Positions 31,282 through 41,936 are shown, counted from the first letter of the stretch. The stretch: DNA of 64,000 bases from Candidatus Deferrimicrobiaceae bacterium (GCA_036504035.1 DASXVV010000009.1:372001-436000), one strand, 5' to 3'. Made by a program: numbers and translations. The notes: generated by a model from the letters alone, not told the origin.

Positions 31282-32996
31282 TTCTTCTCCAACGGGTATC
31301 CGGTATCGCTCGCGAGCGCGTAGACGTTCGCATAATCCGCATCGGCCGTCGGGACAAACCGGTCGGCGCCCAGCGCCTCGAGCGATCGCCTGCCGGCCAC
31401 GCTCTTGTGAATCGACAGGAGCAGGTCGCGGAACCGTCCCACCTGCCGCGCGTTCATCTCGCGGGAGACGACCAACGCGTTCTCGGGAAAAGTGGACGTC
31501 CGGTCGATCTCCCGAAGATGCGCGGCCACGCCGGGCTCGGTCCGCACGATGCGCCGGAGGACGAGGTCCTTGACCGCCGCCGCGTCGGCCTTTCCTTCGA
31601 GCACCATCCGGATGGCCTCTTCATGGGATCGGGCCCGGATCGCCTGGCCGAAGAACGCCACGGGATCGCTTGCGCCCATCTTCCGCTGGATCGACCGCAT
31701 GCATAGCTCGCCGGCGGAGGTGTCGGGGACGTAGGCAAACCGTTTCCCGCGCAAAGCCGAAAGGCTCCTGAGGGAGCCGTCGGCACGGACCACCACCACC
31801 CCCCGATACCACGAGACCCCTTCGGCCTCGGGCCGGGCCACGGGAACGATGCCGAACCGGGTCTTCAGGCGCGCATACGCCAGGCTGCCGACAAAGGCAG
31901 CATCGATCCGTCCCTCCTGGAACGCTTGAACCACGTCCTCGTAGGTCAGGAGAAGCTTGATTCTCGTATCGACGTCGAGCTGCTCGGCAATCATCTGGGA
32001 GATGCCCGCGTACCTTTTCTCCTGGACGATGGCGCCGAGTTCGGGGATCACCCCGATGGTCAGCGTTCCGGACAGCGGCGACTTCTTCTTCGGGGTGGCA
32101 TCGCCATCGGTCGCCCGGCAGTGGCAGGAAGTGACCGGAAACTTGTCGACGGCCGCGACCAGCCCCAGGGAGGTGATCTGGTGGACTCCTTCGACGGAAA
32201 CGAGGTGGTTCGCCATCTCCTTGACCGGATCGGGCGCGTCTTTCCGGAAGATCATGGCGTATTCCAGGCGGTAGGGGTAGGCGGCTTCCCGGTCGCCGGA
32301 GGAAACGGGCGGCCGGCCGTCGATCGCCAGCGGGACGACCGGGAACTTCTCGACCAGTGTCCGTGACAGGGGAACGCAGGCAAGGATGCCCGTAATCGAC
32401 CGGGTCGCATGCAGGACGGCCTCACTCGTCTCGATCGGGAGGGCGGAGGAGCGCGAGGCCGGCGAGTGCCCCGCCACCGACTCGGCGGCGGCCCGCAGCG
32501 TCGAGTTGGCAGGCCGCTCGACGACCCGGATCGGGAGGTCCTTCCCGCCCACTTCCTTCCAGTTGGCGATGCGGCCGCCGTAGATGGCGGCCAGCTGGGC
32601 GGAGGTGAGGGCGGTCACGCCGGCATCCTCCCCGGCGATGAAGACTGCGCCGTCCCAGGCGAACGGAACGTAGTTGATGTCGCCCTCGATGATCCCGGGC
32701 CCCGGCCTCCGGGCCGTCACCCCGAGGTCGGCGGCCCCCTTCCGGATGATACCCGGGATGTCGGCCGACTGCGCGTGAATGATTTCGACCGTCAGGTCCG
32801 CACTCGCGGAGTATCCCTCGACCAGCTTCCGGAACGCGGAGATGTTCTCGTCGGAGGCGACGACGCGAATGATCTTGCGGGAATCGGCGGGCGCCGGCAG
32901 CACCTCGACCCGGTGCTTGTTCGCGTCGCACCCGGCCGCAACCGAAAGCAGGAGGACGGCCGCCGAAAGTATCGAAGGGATGCGGGGGAAACTCAT
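31278..32996 (-). CDS. Fused PstS-like and PhnD-like substrate-binding lipoprotein
   Basis: A 572-residue lipoprotein. The signal ends in lipobox VAAGC with Cys23. Residues 41-285 look like a PstS-type binding domain (KIIRVVASDENISAFRKLVEGY, LTSAQLAAIYGGRIANWKEVGG). A linker contains CHC at 291-293. Residues 309-572 look like a PhnD/phosphonate-type binding domain (LTIGVIPELGAIVQEKRYAGISQMI, LLLTYEDVVQAFQEGRIDAAFVG, RGKRFAYVPDTSAG). No ABC permease or ATPase is nearby, so sensing for the downstream kinase is more likely than transport. Both ends overlap neighbours by ATGA. Two binding domains in one lipoprotein is unusual. Ligands are unknown but oxyanions are plausible. Confidence 0.82.
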
Positions 32997-33664
32997 TTCG
33001 GGCCGTCAGCGCCCCCTGCGCCCGGAACGGCTGGGGTGCCGGAAGCCGGGGCGAAGGCGCTGCGCAGCGTCATCAGGCGCAAGGCAGCCTCCTCGGCAAC
33101 CCCGTTCGCCGCGGACGCGACCGATTCACGCACGCCGTCCGGCGTGACGAAAAACGGCTCTGACGTCCAGACGTCCGATGAGATCACACCGCTGTTCCAT
33201 CCGCCCGGTACCCCCTCCCCCTCTGCGGAAACAGTCAACCCGATGGATGCGAAGGACTCGACCTTGACGGAGTGGATGCGCTTGGCGCTGACCCGGAAAT
33301 CGTCGATCCGGCCGCGAACCGTCACCAGGACGCCCGCCGGGACGTGCCCGGCCATCGACACCCGGACGACGGGGACCCCCCGTTCGAAGAGGGACGCCGA
33401 CACGAGGTCGGCGACCGCCGCGCCCGGTGTGCCTTTCCACATGATCGGCCGCACGTTGTCGAAGTCGCGTCCAAGGACCGCGTCTTCCCCGCCGGCATAT
33501 TCGAAATCGACCACGGCGACGCGCGGAAGGACGTTGTCGGACGAAATCGTCCGACCCGGGGAGAGCAGGCTCCCGGTAAGCGAGAGCGGCCGCCCCGAAG
33601 CGCACCCGCATCCCATCGCCGCGATCATCAGCCCGATCAGGATCAACCGTTTATTCCCTGGCAC
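32993..33664 (-). CDS. Small lipoprotein of unknown function, first gene of sensor operon
   Basis: A 223-residue protein with a lipoprotein signal (LILIGLMIAAMGCGCAS, probable modified Cys19). The start is GTG at 33664 with GGAGG five bases upstream. A longer frame to 33967 has no RBS. The mature part contains PRVAVVDFEYAGGEDAVLGRDFDN and segments such as AVADLVSASLFERGVPVV and VRGRIDDFRVSAKR. These resemble lipoproteins of the CsgG/LpoB-like or DUF799-like broad group, but I cannot place it firmly. Its stop overlaps the start of the fused binding protein (ATGA). It may belong to the same sensing or envelope complex. Confidence 0.7.
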   Translation of the reverse strand: MPGNKRLILIGLMIAAMGCGCASGRPLSLTGSLLSPGRTISSDNVLPRVAVVDFEYAGGEDAVLGRDFDNVRPIMWKGTPGAAVADLVSASLFERGVPVVRVSMAGHVPAGVLVTVRGRIDDFRVSAKRIHSVKVESFASIGLTVSAEGEGVPGGWNSGVISSDVWTSEPFFVTPDGVRESVASAANGVAEEAALRLMTLRSAFAPASGTPAVPGAGGADGPK

Positions 33665-33839
33665 GAATTCCTCCGAATGATGTTCCGACCTGCGCCGTTC
33701 CGATGGCAGGCCTGCTTTAACTCTATGGGATTCCCGGGAATCTTTCAACGGCGCCGCCACTTGAAAGCGTGCGGCTCGATGGCGTATCTTGAACTTCCCG
33801 CCCGGGAAAGCCTGGAGCCGGGGCAGACAAGGAGAACAT
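33665..33839. promoter_or_regulatory. Palindrome-rich divergent intergenic region
   Basis: This gap separates the sensor operon (minus) from the aminotransferase operon (plus). It contains GCAGGCCTGC (33706-33715), the 14-base perfect palindrome GATTCCCGGGAATC (33729-33742), an inverted repeat CTTTCAA-N12-TTGAAAG (33742-33767), and TTCCCGCCCGGGAA (33795-33808). A plus-strand promoter TTGAAA-N18-TATCTT (33761-33790) overlaps these repeats. Confidence 0.5.
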
Positions 33840-35042
33840 ATGCCCGCAGCGGCCGAAATACGGGAAGCGATCCTCAAGGGGTCCTGGATCCGCAAGATGT
33901 TCGAGGAGGGGGCCCAGCTCAAGGCCGCGATCGGCGCCGACAAGGTGTACGATTTCACGCTCGGCAACCCCTACGGCAACCCTCCGCCCCGTCTCGCGGC
34001 CGAGATCGCCCGACTCGCCGACCACCCGGCTGCCGACCTCCACAAATACATGTCCAACGCGGGATTTCCCGAAGTCCGCGAAACCATCGCCGGGTCTCTG
34101 GCGAAATCGACCGGCGTTCCCTTTTCCGGAAGCATGCTCGTCATGACGGCCGGCGCTGCGGGCGCCCTCAACATCGCGCTGCATGCGCTGCTGTCTCCCG
34201 GCGATGAGGTGATCGTCGTCGCCCCCTATTTCGTCGAGTACATGTTCTACATCCGCAACGCCGGCGGGGTGCCGGTCGTGGCCGAGTCCGATGCCGACTT
34301 TCGGCTCGACCCGTCCGCCGTCGCCGCTGCGCTGACGGCCCGGACCAAGGCGATCATCCTCAATACGCCCAACAACCCGACCGGCACGATCTACCCTGAA
34401 AGCGCGCTGCGCGCGCTCGATGTGCACCTCGCCGAACGGGAGCGGGCGACCGGGAATCCGATCTACGTGATCTCCGACGAGCCCTATCGGAAGATCGTCC
34501 ATCCCGGCAACCGTTTCGATCCGCCCGCCGCGTCGCTCCGGAATTGCCTCGTAGCCTACTCCCACTCCAAGGATCTGAACATCCCGGGCGAGCGGATCGG
34601 CTACCTGGCCGTCAGCCCCCGCGCCGCCGACGCGGACGAAGTCGCCGAGGCGTGCGTGTTCTGCAACCGGGTGCTCGGGTTCGTCAACGCGCCGTCGCTG
34701 ATGCAGCGCGCGGTCGCATCGCTCCAGGACGAGCCCGCCGACATGTCGGTGTACACCGCCAATCGCGACGCTCTCCTCGAGGTCCTCGGCGAGTCCGGCT
34801 TCCGCGTCCTCCCGCCGGGGGGCGCGTTCTACCTGTTCGTCCCCACGCCCGGCGCCGACGAAATGGAATTCGTCTCGGCCGCGCACGCCGAAAACGTGCT
34901 TGTCGTCCCCGGGAGCGGATTCGGTAGGCCCGGGCACTTCCGGGTGGCTTACTGCGTGTCCCCCGGCACCGTCGAACGCTCGCTGCCAGCATGGCGCCGC
35001 CTTGGCGAACGGTTTTTCGGAAAGCGTGGTGGCCGCTCATGA
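33840..35042 (+). CDS. Pyridoxal-phosphate aminotransferase, class I/II
   Basis: A 400-residue fold-type I aminotransferase. Features are DFTLGNPYGNPP near the N-terminus, TAGAAGALNIALHALLSPGDEV, NTPNNPTGTIYPE with the PLP-contacting Asn, SDEPYRK with the cofactor Asp, and SHSKDLNIPGERIGY with the Schiff-base lysine. The C-terminus has GGAFYLFVPTPG and the substrate-carboxylate arginine in HFRVAYC. The start at 33840 follows GGAG by five bases. Substrate is not decided, though aspartate/alanine/aromatic types are all possible. It overlaps hisC by ATGA, so both may serve amino-acid synthesis. Confidence 0.9.
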   Translation: MPAAAEIREAILKGSWIRKMFEEGAQLKAAIGADKVYDFTLGNPYGNPPPRLAAEIARLADHPAADLHKYMSNAGFPEVRETIAGSLAKSTGVPFSGSMLVMTAGAAGALNIALHALLSPGDEVIVVAPYFVEYMFYIRNAGGVPVVAESDADFRLDPSAVAAALTARTKAIILNTPNNPTGTIYPESALRALDVHLAERERATGNPIYVISDEPYRKIVHPGNRFDPPAASLRNCLVAYSHSKDLNIPGERIGYLAVSPRAADADEVAEACVFCNRVLGFVNAPSLMQRAVASLQDEPADMSVYTANRDALLEVLGESGFRVLPPGGAFYLFVPTPGADEMEFVSAAHAENVLVVPGSGFGRPGHFRVAYCVSPGTVERSLPAWRRLGERFFGKRGGRS

Positions 35043-36121
35043 AGCTTCCATGGCGCCGGGACATCGCGAGGATGACGGGCTATGCCCCGGGCGAACAGCC
35101 GCGCGAAGAGGGATTCGTCAAGCTCAACACCAACGAGAATCCGTACCCGCCTTCGCCGAAGGTGCGCAAGGCGATCCTGGGGGGGCTCGACGCCTCGCTA
35201 CGGCTCTATCCTTCCCCCGACGCCGCCGTGCTGCGCCGACAGGCGGCGCTGACCTACGGAATAGACGAAGACCGCATCATCGCCGGCAACGGGTCGGACG
35301 ACTTGCTGGCCATGATCGTCCGGTGCTTCGTCTCCGAAGGGGGAACGCTCGCCTGCCCCACCCCGACCTACACGCTCTACGACACGCTGGTCACGATCCA
35401 GGGCGGGAAAGTGAAAGGCGTCCCCTATCCCGACGACTATGCGCTTCCGAAGGCGCTCTTCCGCAACCGGGCGCCGGTCACCATCGTCGCGAACCCCAAC
35501 TCACCCTCCGGAACGGTCGTACCTTACGGGCAGCTGGCCGACCTGGCCGACGCGGTCCCGGGCCTGCTCGTGATCGACGAGGCCTACGCCGATTTCGCGG
35601 AGGAAACGGCCCTCCCCCTGGCCCGCGAAAAGGAAAACGTCATCGTGCTGCGCACTTTTTCGAAGTCATTCTCCCTGGCGGGCATGCGGATCGGCCTGGG
35701 CTTCGCCCACCCCGAGGTCATCGAAGGGCTGAACAAGGTCAAGGACTCCTACAACATGAGCCGGCTGTCGATTCTGGCGGGAGAAGCGGCGCTGAAGGAT
35801 GCCGCGTGGATGGAGCGCAACGTCGGGAAGGTCCGGGCGACGCGGGCGCGGCTGGCCGCGATGCTGCCCGAGGCGGGGTTCGTTCCCTACCCGTCCCAGG
35901 CCAATTTCATCCTCGCGCGGCGCTCCGGCGGCGATTCCGCACGGCCCGTCTACGAAGCGCTCAAGCAGCGCAAGGTGCTGGTTCGCTATTTCGACACGCC
36001 GCGGCTATCCGATTGCCTGCGCATCACGGTCGGCACCGATGCGGAGATCGACGCGCTGCTCGGGGCGATGAAGGAGATCGGGCGCGGCGGTGGCCGCGCC
36101 CGCAAGAACGCTAAAGGGTGA
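35039..36121 (+). CDS. hisC: Histidinol-phosphate aminotransferase
   Basis: A 360-residue aminotransferase. It has VKLNTNENPYPPSPKVRKAI at the N-terminus, IIAGNGSDDLLAMIVRCF, PTYTLYDTLV, NPNSPSGTVVPY, VIDEAYADFAE, and the lysine site RTFSKSFSLAGMRIGLGFA. This is the HisC set. It converts imidazole-acetol phosphate to histidinol phosphate. Its ATG overlaps the upstream aminotransferase stop. An upstream frame start at 34991 lies inside that gene and is rejected. The last 11 bases overlap the convergent gene at 36111. No other his genes are close. Confidence 0.92.
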   Translation: MKLPWRRDIARMTGYAPGEQPREEGFVKLNTNENPYPPSPKVRKAILGGLDASLRLYPSPDAAVLRRQAALTYGIDEDRIIAGNGSDDLLAMIVRCFVSEGGTLACPTPTYTLYDTLVTIQGGKVKGVPYPDDYALPKALFRNRAPVTIVANPNSPSGTVVPYGQLADLADAVPGLLVIDEAYADFAEETALPLAREKENVIVLRTFSKSFSLAGMRIGLGFAHPEVIEGLNKVKDSYNMSRLSILAGEAALKDAAWMERNVGKVRATRARLAAMLPEAGFVPYPSQANFILARRSGGDSARPVYEALKQRKVLVRYFDTPRLSDCLRITVGTDAEIDALLGAMKEIGRGGGRARKNAKG

Positions 36122-37055
36122 TCCGCCAGTTCCCCCCGCCTTCGCGGTTGCGCCATTCGGCCCGGATCGTTCCGTCGGGAGAACGACGCAGCAGGTGGAA
36201 GCAGTATTCCGCCTCGGTGCCCGAGGGGCCCGCCAGGTAGCCCTCGAAAACGCGCGGCACCGGACGATCCGAGATCGCCGCCTGCCGTTCGGCTGCGAAT
36301 TGCGCCGGATCGGCGGCAAAGAAGTGGTTTCCCGATCCCAGAGGACCTTCCCCGTAATTCTTGATCTCCATGACTGTGAGGTTGGATGCGCCCCACGCGG
36401 CGTCTCCCCAGAGCAGGCGCGCGGCGACGACGTCGCCCGATGCGTCGGAGAAGGTGATGCGCGCCGAGGCGATCTTGTCCTGGCGCAGCTGCCCGTCGAC
36501 CGGGTCGACGTGATAGAGGAAGTAGGGCATCGGGCGCGCCTTCAGCACCGAAAGCGCCTCGGGCGCCTCGACGACCGGGACGCCCCCGTCCCCCGCGGGA
36601 ATCGAAAGCCGGCACAGCGCATCGGACGGTTTTTTCCGCATGGCGCCGAACCCGAAGCGGACGACGGCGCCCGGGGCGGGATGCCTGAGGGGCAGCAGCA
36701 TCCGGAACATCCCGCGCCCGGGAGCCGGTCCGAGATTACCGGGGGGGAGCTCTTCGAGGCGGGTCATCCCCTCCTCCGCGGCGCCTTCAGCCAACGCCAG
36801 TTCGAACCGGGGGGAATACCACTCGCCGCCGCCCGAAACGGTCGAATAGCGGTAGCGAATCAGCAGCGGACGATCGGGTGACGGGTCCGGGAGGAACAGG
36901 AAGGTCTCGCGGACCCCGGCGTCCCGTCCCGGAGGCATGACGCACGACGCGCGAGAGATGACGGATCCCGTCTTCGGCTCGACCATCGAATAATGGATGA
37001 CCACCAACTCGGGGCATCCCTCACCGTCTGAAAACTCACGCCGGAGCAACAGCAT
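36111..37055 (-). CDS. Hypothetical protein, 314 residues
   Basis: I do not recognise this protein. It has no signal peptide or membrane helix and is rich in proline, glycine and beta-prone segments. Examples are PELVVIHYSMVEPKTGSVI, RPLLIRYRYSTVSGGGEWYSPRFELAL and DKIASARITFSDASGDVVAARLLWG. These suggest one or two immunoglobulin- or sandwich-like domains. The repeated 'pro-serine-pro-aspartate' turns and a single start near MLLLRREFSD fit a soluble protein. Codon use matches the neighbours. It overlaps the end of hisC and is 101 bases from the metallopeptidase gene upstream. Confidence 0.65.
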   Translation of the reverse strand: MLLLRREFSDGEGCPELVVIHYSMVEPKTGSVISRASCVMPPGRDAGVRETFLFLPDPSPDRPLLIRYRYSTVSGGGEWYSPRFELALAEGAAEEGMTRLEELPPGNLGPAPGRGMFRMLLPLRHPAPGAVVRFGFGAMRKKPSDALCRLSIPAGDGGVPVVEAPEALSVLKARPMPYFLYHVDPVDGQLRQDKIASARITFSDASGDVVAARLLWGDAAWGASNLTVMEIKNYGEGPLGSGNHFFAADPAQFAAERQAAISDRPVPRVFEGYLAGPSGTEAEYCFHLLRRSPDGTIRAEWRNREGGGNWRITL

Positions 37056-37156
37056 CGTTTCTTACCCCTTCCCGGGCCCACGCCCCCACCGTTTGTCCAT
37101 GCATGAATCCATTTGTATACCCTTCCGGAAACGGAAATAAAGACCAATGTGCGGCA

Positions 37157-37525
37157 TTATCCGTAGCCGAGCTGCGAGAGCGCCTCCTCGTCGAGCCCGA
37201 AATAATGGCCGATCTCGTGGAGGAGCGTGATCCGGATCTGACGCTGCAATTCGGCGGGATCGGGGAAGTCCTCTTCGAGCGGCCCCTGATAAATGGAGAT
37301 GACGTCGGGCAGGCGATAGGGATCGCCCACGGAGCGCTCGGGAAGCGGGGTGCCCTGGTAAAAGCCGTAGATCGTGCCCACCTCTGGGACCCCCAGGTCG
37401 TCCAGGAGATCGTCCGGGGGCCAGCCCTCGACCACGATCGCGAGGTCGTCGAGCGCATCGCGGAACTCGGCGGGAAGAGCCTCGATCGCTCCGGCCAGGA
37501 TCCGGTCGAACCGGGAGGGGCGCAT
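37157..37525 (-). CDS. Zincin-like metallopeptidase family protein (PF06262-type)
   Basis: A 122-residue single-domain protein. It has an N-terminal FDRILAGAIEALPAEFRDAL, a middle RLPDVISIYQGPLEEDF, and the zinc motif TLLHEIGHYFGLDEEAL (HExxH with downstream Asp/Glu). Length and pattern match the small metallopeptidase family Zincin_1. The substrate is unknown for the family. It lies 15 bases after an exported hypothetical protein, so they are probably co-transcribed. Confidence 0.85.
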   Translation of the reverse strand: MRPSRFDRILAGAIEALPAEFRDALDDLAIVVEGWPPDDLLDDLGVPEVGTIYGFYQGTPLPERSVGDPYRLPDVISIYQGPLEEDFPDPAELQRQIRITLLHEIGHYFGLDEEALSQLGYG

Positions 37526-37540
37526 GGGAAGAATCCGCCT

Positions 37541-38698
37541 TTATTTCCGGCGATGCACTTTCATCCCGGCCCTGATGCGTGCAATGGCTTCTTCCGGCAG
37601 CGACGCCGTGAGGGAGTACCCTTCGTCCGCCCGGATCTTTTCGATGGTGACCGGCACCTCGTCGCGCTCGTCGGAGCCGACCACCACGTAAAGCCTTTCG
37701 CCGGTCACGGCATAGGGCGTAATAAAGGAAAGGGCGAGCTGCCGGCCAATCACGGCCGTCACTTTCCCCTCGTTCACGAACGCGTCGAGAACGGGGCGAT
37801 CGGTCACGAACGATTCGAGATAGGCCTTCGTCCGGAGCGTGTTCTTGAGGTCGATGACGAAATCCTGCCGCTGGAGGTAGACGGCACCGTCGAGCGTCTC
37901 GCTCGACATGAGGAGCTGCGGGGAAAAGACGAGCTGCTCTTCGAGCGAAAGCTCGCCCAAGGGAATGATCGTGCGCACCGTGCCGGGTGCGTTGAAGATG
38001 AGCGGGACGAGCGCCTCGTCGATACCGTACTGCTGCGTCAGCAACCGGTGCAGCTCCCAATAGATCACTTCGCGCGCCTGCAGGAGCGGCGTCTGTTGGG
38101 CGGATGCGGCCTTCGGGCCGAACGGGTTGAAGCCGACCTGGATACGCACTGGGAAAAAGAAGGGGTTGGTCTCCTCCCGGTTCCAGTTCCGCATGATCTC
38201 TTGCGCGATCCGGTTGCCGAGTCGGTGATATTTTTCGATCTTGTTGAGGGTCGATCGGGAGGTGACCTTGCCGCTTCCTCCGTCGTCTTCCATCAGCGCA
38301 TTGCCCATCGCATGCCGAAGGGAGTTCTGCTGCTCGTGGATGGCCGTCAGCCGGCGGTTGAGCGCTTCGGTCGTCAGCGGGATGCGCCAGTTGACGAATG
38401 GAGTCCATGCGTCGAGGTCGATGGCGTCGAACAGGGCTGCGGGAAGCGTCTCGGTGTAACTGCTGTCGTCGTAGACGGAGGTGAGCTTGAGCGTCATGCG
38501 CTCGCGGGTCTTCCGGTTCTCGATCGTCACCGACCCCTGGCCGTCGAGCTCGAACTCGGACAGCGAGGTGACCAGCTTTCCGGATGACTTCCTCAGGAGC
38601 CGGCCGTCGATCCGGAGCACCAGGAACTCGTCGGCAGACGCGGCAGAAGCGAGAACCGACAGCAGGACCAGAAAAAAGACGATGCATTTTCTAACCAT
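37541..38698 (-). CDS. Exported protein of unknown function, 385 residues
   Basis: A secreted protein with a clear signal peptide (MVRKCIVFFLVLLSVLASAASA). The mature part has EFELDGQGSVTIENRKTRERMTLKL-type beta segments, a basic helical middle (STLNKIEKYHRLGNRIAQEIMRNW), and beta-rich C-terminal segments ending KVHRRK. I do not recognise a domain. The start at 38698 is preferred over 38704 because GGAG sits eight bases before it. It lies 68 bases downstream of the HD-GYP gene and just before the metallopeptidase gene, so it may be the tail of the che operon or a separate unit. Confidence 0.7.
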   Translation of the reverse strand: MVRKCIVFFLVLLSVLASAASADEFLVLRIDGRLLRKSSGKLVTSLSEFELDGQGSVTIENRKTRERMTLKLTSVYDDSSYTETLPAALFDAIDLDAWTPFVNWRIPLTTEALNRRLTAIHEQQNSLRHAMGNALMEDDGGSGKVTSRSTLNKIEKYHRLGNRIAQEIMRNWNREETNPFFFPVRIQVGFNPFGPKAASAQQTPLLQAREVIYWELHRLLTQQYGIDEALVPLIFNAPGTVRTIIPLGELSLEEQLVFSPQLLMSSETLDGAVYLQRQDFVIDLKNTLRTKAYLESFVTDRPVLDAFVNEGKVTAVIGRQLALSFITPYAVTGERLYVVVGSDERDEVPVTIEKIRADEGYSLTASLPEEAIARIRAGMKVHRRK

Positions 38699-38766
38699 GC
38701 CCAACGCTCCATCCCCCTGCCGTTTTTCGATGATTCTACATCAATTGAGGAAAGCTGGGAGGCTGG

Positions 38767-40026
38767 TCAGAGCGCGGGCTTGGGTAGGTACATTTCCGGA
38801 TCGATGACGTACGCCGCCGGGTCGACGGGCCGGACGATCGTCCGCCTGAATTTCCCCGGGTCGGAAGGCGAAGGCTCGGTCAGGTCGACCTCGACCGGCA
38901 CCGGCAGCCGGCGGCGGTCGTCCCTGCACACCAGCAGCACCTTCGGCCGGAGCACCTTCTCGTGGTTGACCGACACGACGATGCCGATCTCGGCGCTATC
39001 GAGCTGGACGGTCGTCCCGACGGGATAGATGCCGAGGCACTGGATGAATCGCTGTGCGAAGATCGGGTTGAAGTCGGTCTTGCTCAATTCGAAAATGCGT
39101 CTGATGCCGTCGGGGGGGGTCATCGGACGACTGTAGACCCGGGTCGTCGTCATGGCGTCGTACGCGTCGGCGATGGCCGTGATCTGGGCGGAACGGCTGA
39201 TCGCCTCTCCCGCCAGTCCCCCCGGGTAGCCGGTTCCCCCCATCCGTTCATGGTGCTGGAGCGCGACCAGCTTCGCCTCGCCCGGGATGTCGGCCGCCAA
39301 GTCGAGGATCTCGCGGCTGTAGATCGTGTGCCGCTTCATCTCGGCGAATTCGGCGTCGGTCAGCTTTCCCGGCTTGTGGAGGATCTCGGCCGGCACACGC
39401 ATCTTGCCCGCGTCGTGCAGCAGCGCCCCGACGCCGAGCGACTGCATCTCTTCGCGGTCGAGGTCGAGCTGGCGTCCCAGCGCCAGCGACAGGACGCAGA
39501 CGTTGACCGAGTGTACGAAAGTGTATTCGTCGTATCCCTTGATCCGGGTCAGGCTCGACAGGGCATCCATGTTGCGGAAGATGCTGTCGATCATCCGGTT
39601 GACGACCTTTTCGGCCTTGCCCCCCTCGACGTTCTTGCCGAGCCGGACATCGTTCAGGACGTCGTTGACGACGGTGTGCGCTTCCTGCTGGACGACCTTG
39701 GCGACCTCGATCTCGCGGTCGAAGGGGAGCTCTTCCTTGAGGGGTTCCGGCAGGTTCTCGGGAACGGGCACCTGCTCCGGTGGGAGAGGGTCGGGGTCTA
39801 CGATCTCGACTACCGGCTCCGGCCCGGCGACCTCGGGAGCGACGTCGTCCCCGATCTCGGTGTTGATGTAGACCTCGTGGATGCCGTACTCGCGCAATCG
39901 TTCGATATGAACCTGGGAGGTGATCTTCTTGCGGTTGGTCAGGAACGGGTGTTCGAGCCAGGAACGGTCCATCTTCTCGATGACCATTCCGGGCTTGAGC
40001 GCTTCGATCCCGATCTTCTTCAGCAT
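38767..40026 (-). CDS. HD-GYP domain cyclic-di-GMP phosphodiesterase
   Basis: A 419-residue cytoplasmic protein. Residues 1-60 match the DUF3391 N-terminal domain (IGIEALKPGMVIEKMD). A proline/glutamate-rich linker follows at 62-100. The HD-GYP domain occupies 145-335, with HSVNV, HDAGK (H204, D205), HHERMGGTGYPGG (GYP at 266-268) and DAYDAMTTTRVYSRPM. All catalytic motifs are intact, so it should hydrolyse c-di-GMP to GMP or pGpG. It starts five bases after the cheB stop and is probably the last che-operon gene, linking chemotaxis to c-di-GMP turnover. Confidence 0.93.
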   Translation of the reverse strand: MLKKIGIEALKPGMVIEKMDRSWLEHPFLTNRKKITSQVHIERLREYGIHEVYINTEIGDDVAPEVAGPEPVVEIVDPDPLPPEQVPVPENLPEPLKEELPFDREIEVAKVVQQEAHTVVNDVLNDVRLGKNVEGGKAEKVVNRMIDSIFRNMDALSSLTRIKGYDEYTFVHSVNVCVLSLALGRQLDLDREEMQSLGVGALLHDAGKMRVPAEILHKPGKLTDAEFAEMKRHTIYSREILDLAADIPGEAKLVALQHHERMGGTGYPGGLAGEAISRSAQITAIADAYDAMTTTRVYSRPMTPPDGIRRIFELSKTDFNPIFAQRFIQCLGIYPVGTTVQLDSAEIGIVVSVNHEKVLRPKVLLVCRDDRRRLPVPVEVDLTEPSPSDPGKFRRTIVRPVDPAAYVIDPEMYLPKPAL

Positions 40027-40031
40027 GTCCT

Positions 40032-41075
<1,044 letters not shown>

Positions 41076-41936
41076 TCATCCCTCCTGGTCGAACATCGCC
41101 ACGATACCGTGGAACTGCGCCTCGACTTCCATCAGCCGGATCATGGCCCGTTCGAATTCCCTGGGGCCGATCCCGTTCGACCTGCACTGGTCGTAGTCGA
41201 TCTTGTATTGCAACCCGTCCGCCCCGACGCCGATGCCGCTGGTCAGGCACAGGATGTCGCTCAGATGGACCAGGAAGGGAAGCTTTGAGCCCCCACTGGC
41301 CTCGGCCGGGGCATGGTGATGCCTGATCGCATCCGTCAATTCCGAGTCGAAACGCCACAACTCCCCGAGGCGCCCGCCGATCTCGGCGTGGCTGATGCCG
41401 AGGATGTGCGTCTCGGCTTCGAGGAAGGAGATCCTGCCGGCCCCCGCGGCCTCACGGATGGCCTCGTAGGAGCCCGCAACGAATTCGGCCATCGCCAGCT
41501 TGCCGACATCGTGGAGCAGCCCGGCCGTGAACGCCTTGTCGGGCGACGGGTAACTGACGACGTCGCACAGCGATTCGGCGAGCAGGGCGCAGAGCATTGA
41601 GTGTTTCCAGAGCTCGCCGCGCTCGAGGTCGTAGCCCAGGACCGCACGCTCGAGGAGGTCGGTACCGCCCGCGGACATGATGATCTGCAGAAGCTGCTTG
41701 TTGCCGATGCGCACCAGCGCGTCGCGCAGCGTGGAGACCGGCATGGTCCCCATCACGAGGGTCGAGTTGCACATCTTGATGACCTTGGCGGTGATGGCCT
41801 GGTCGTACTTGACGACGTCGAGGATCTTGTCGGCGCCGACTAGCGGATCGGACATCAGCGCCATGACCTTCTGGATGACCGCGGGGAACGGAGGAAGGTC
41901 GCCTGCCTTTTCGAGGATCTCGTCGACGCTGCTCAC
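41076..41936 (-). CDS. HDOD domain protein
   Basis: A 286-residue protein with an HDOD domain (residues 12-205). It begins LEKAGDLPPFPAVIQKVMALMSDP, then SALRDALVRIG-like (STLRDALVRIGNKQLLQIIM), AFTAGLLHDVGKLAMAEFV and ETHILGISHAEIGGRLGELW. HDOD proteins are non-catalytic signalling modules. Here it sits inside the che operon between cheD and cheB, as in several deltaproteobacteria. Its ATG overlaps the cheD stop. Function is unknown; a signalling scaffold role is plausible. Confidence 0.88.
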   Translation of the reverse strand: MSSVDEILEKAGDLPPFPAVIQKVMALMSDPLVGADKILDVVKYDQAITAKVIKMCNSTLVMGTMPVSTLRDALVRIGNKQLLQIIMSAGGTDLLERAVLGYDLERGELWKHSMLCALLAESLCDVVSYPSPDKAFTAGLLHDVGKLAMAEFVAGSYEAIREAAGAGRISFLEAETHILGISHAEIGGRLGELWRFDSELTDAIRHHHAPAEASGGSKLPFLVHLSDILCLTSGIGVGADGLQYKIDYDQCRSNGIGPREFERAMIRLMEVEAQFHGIVAMFDQEG

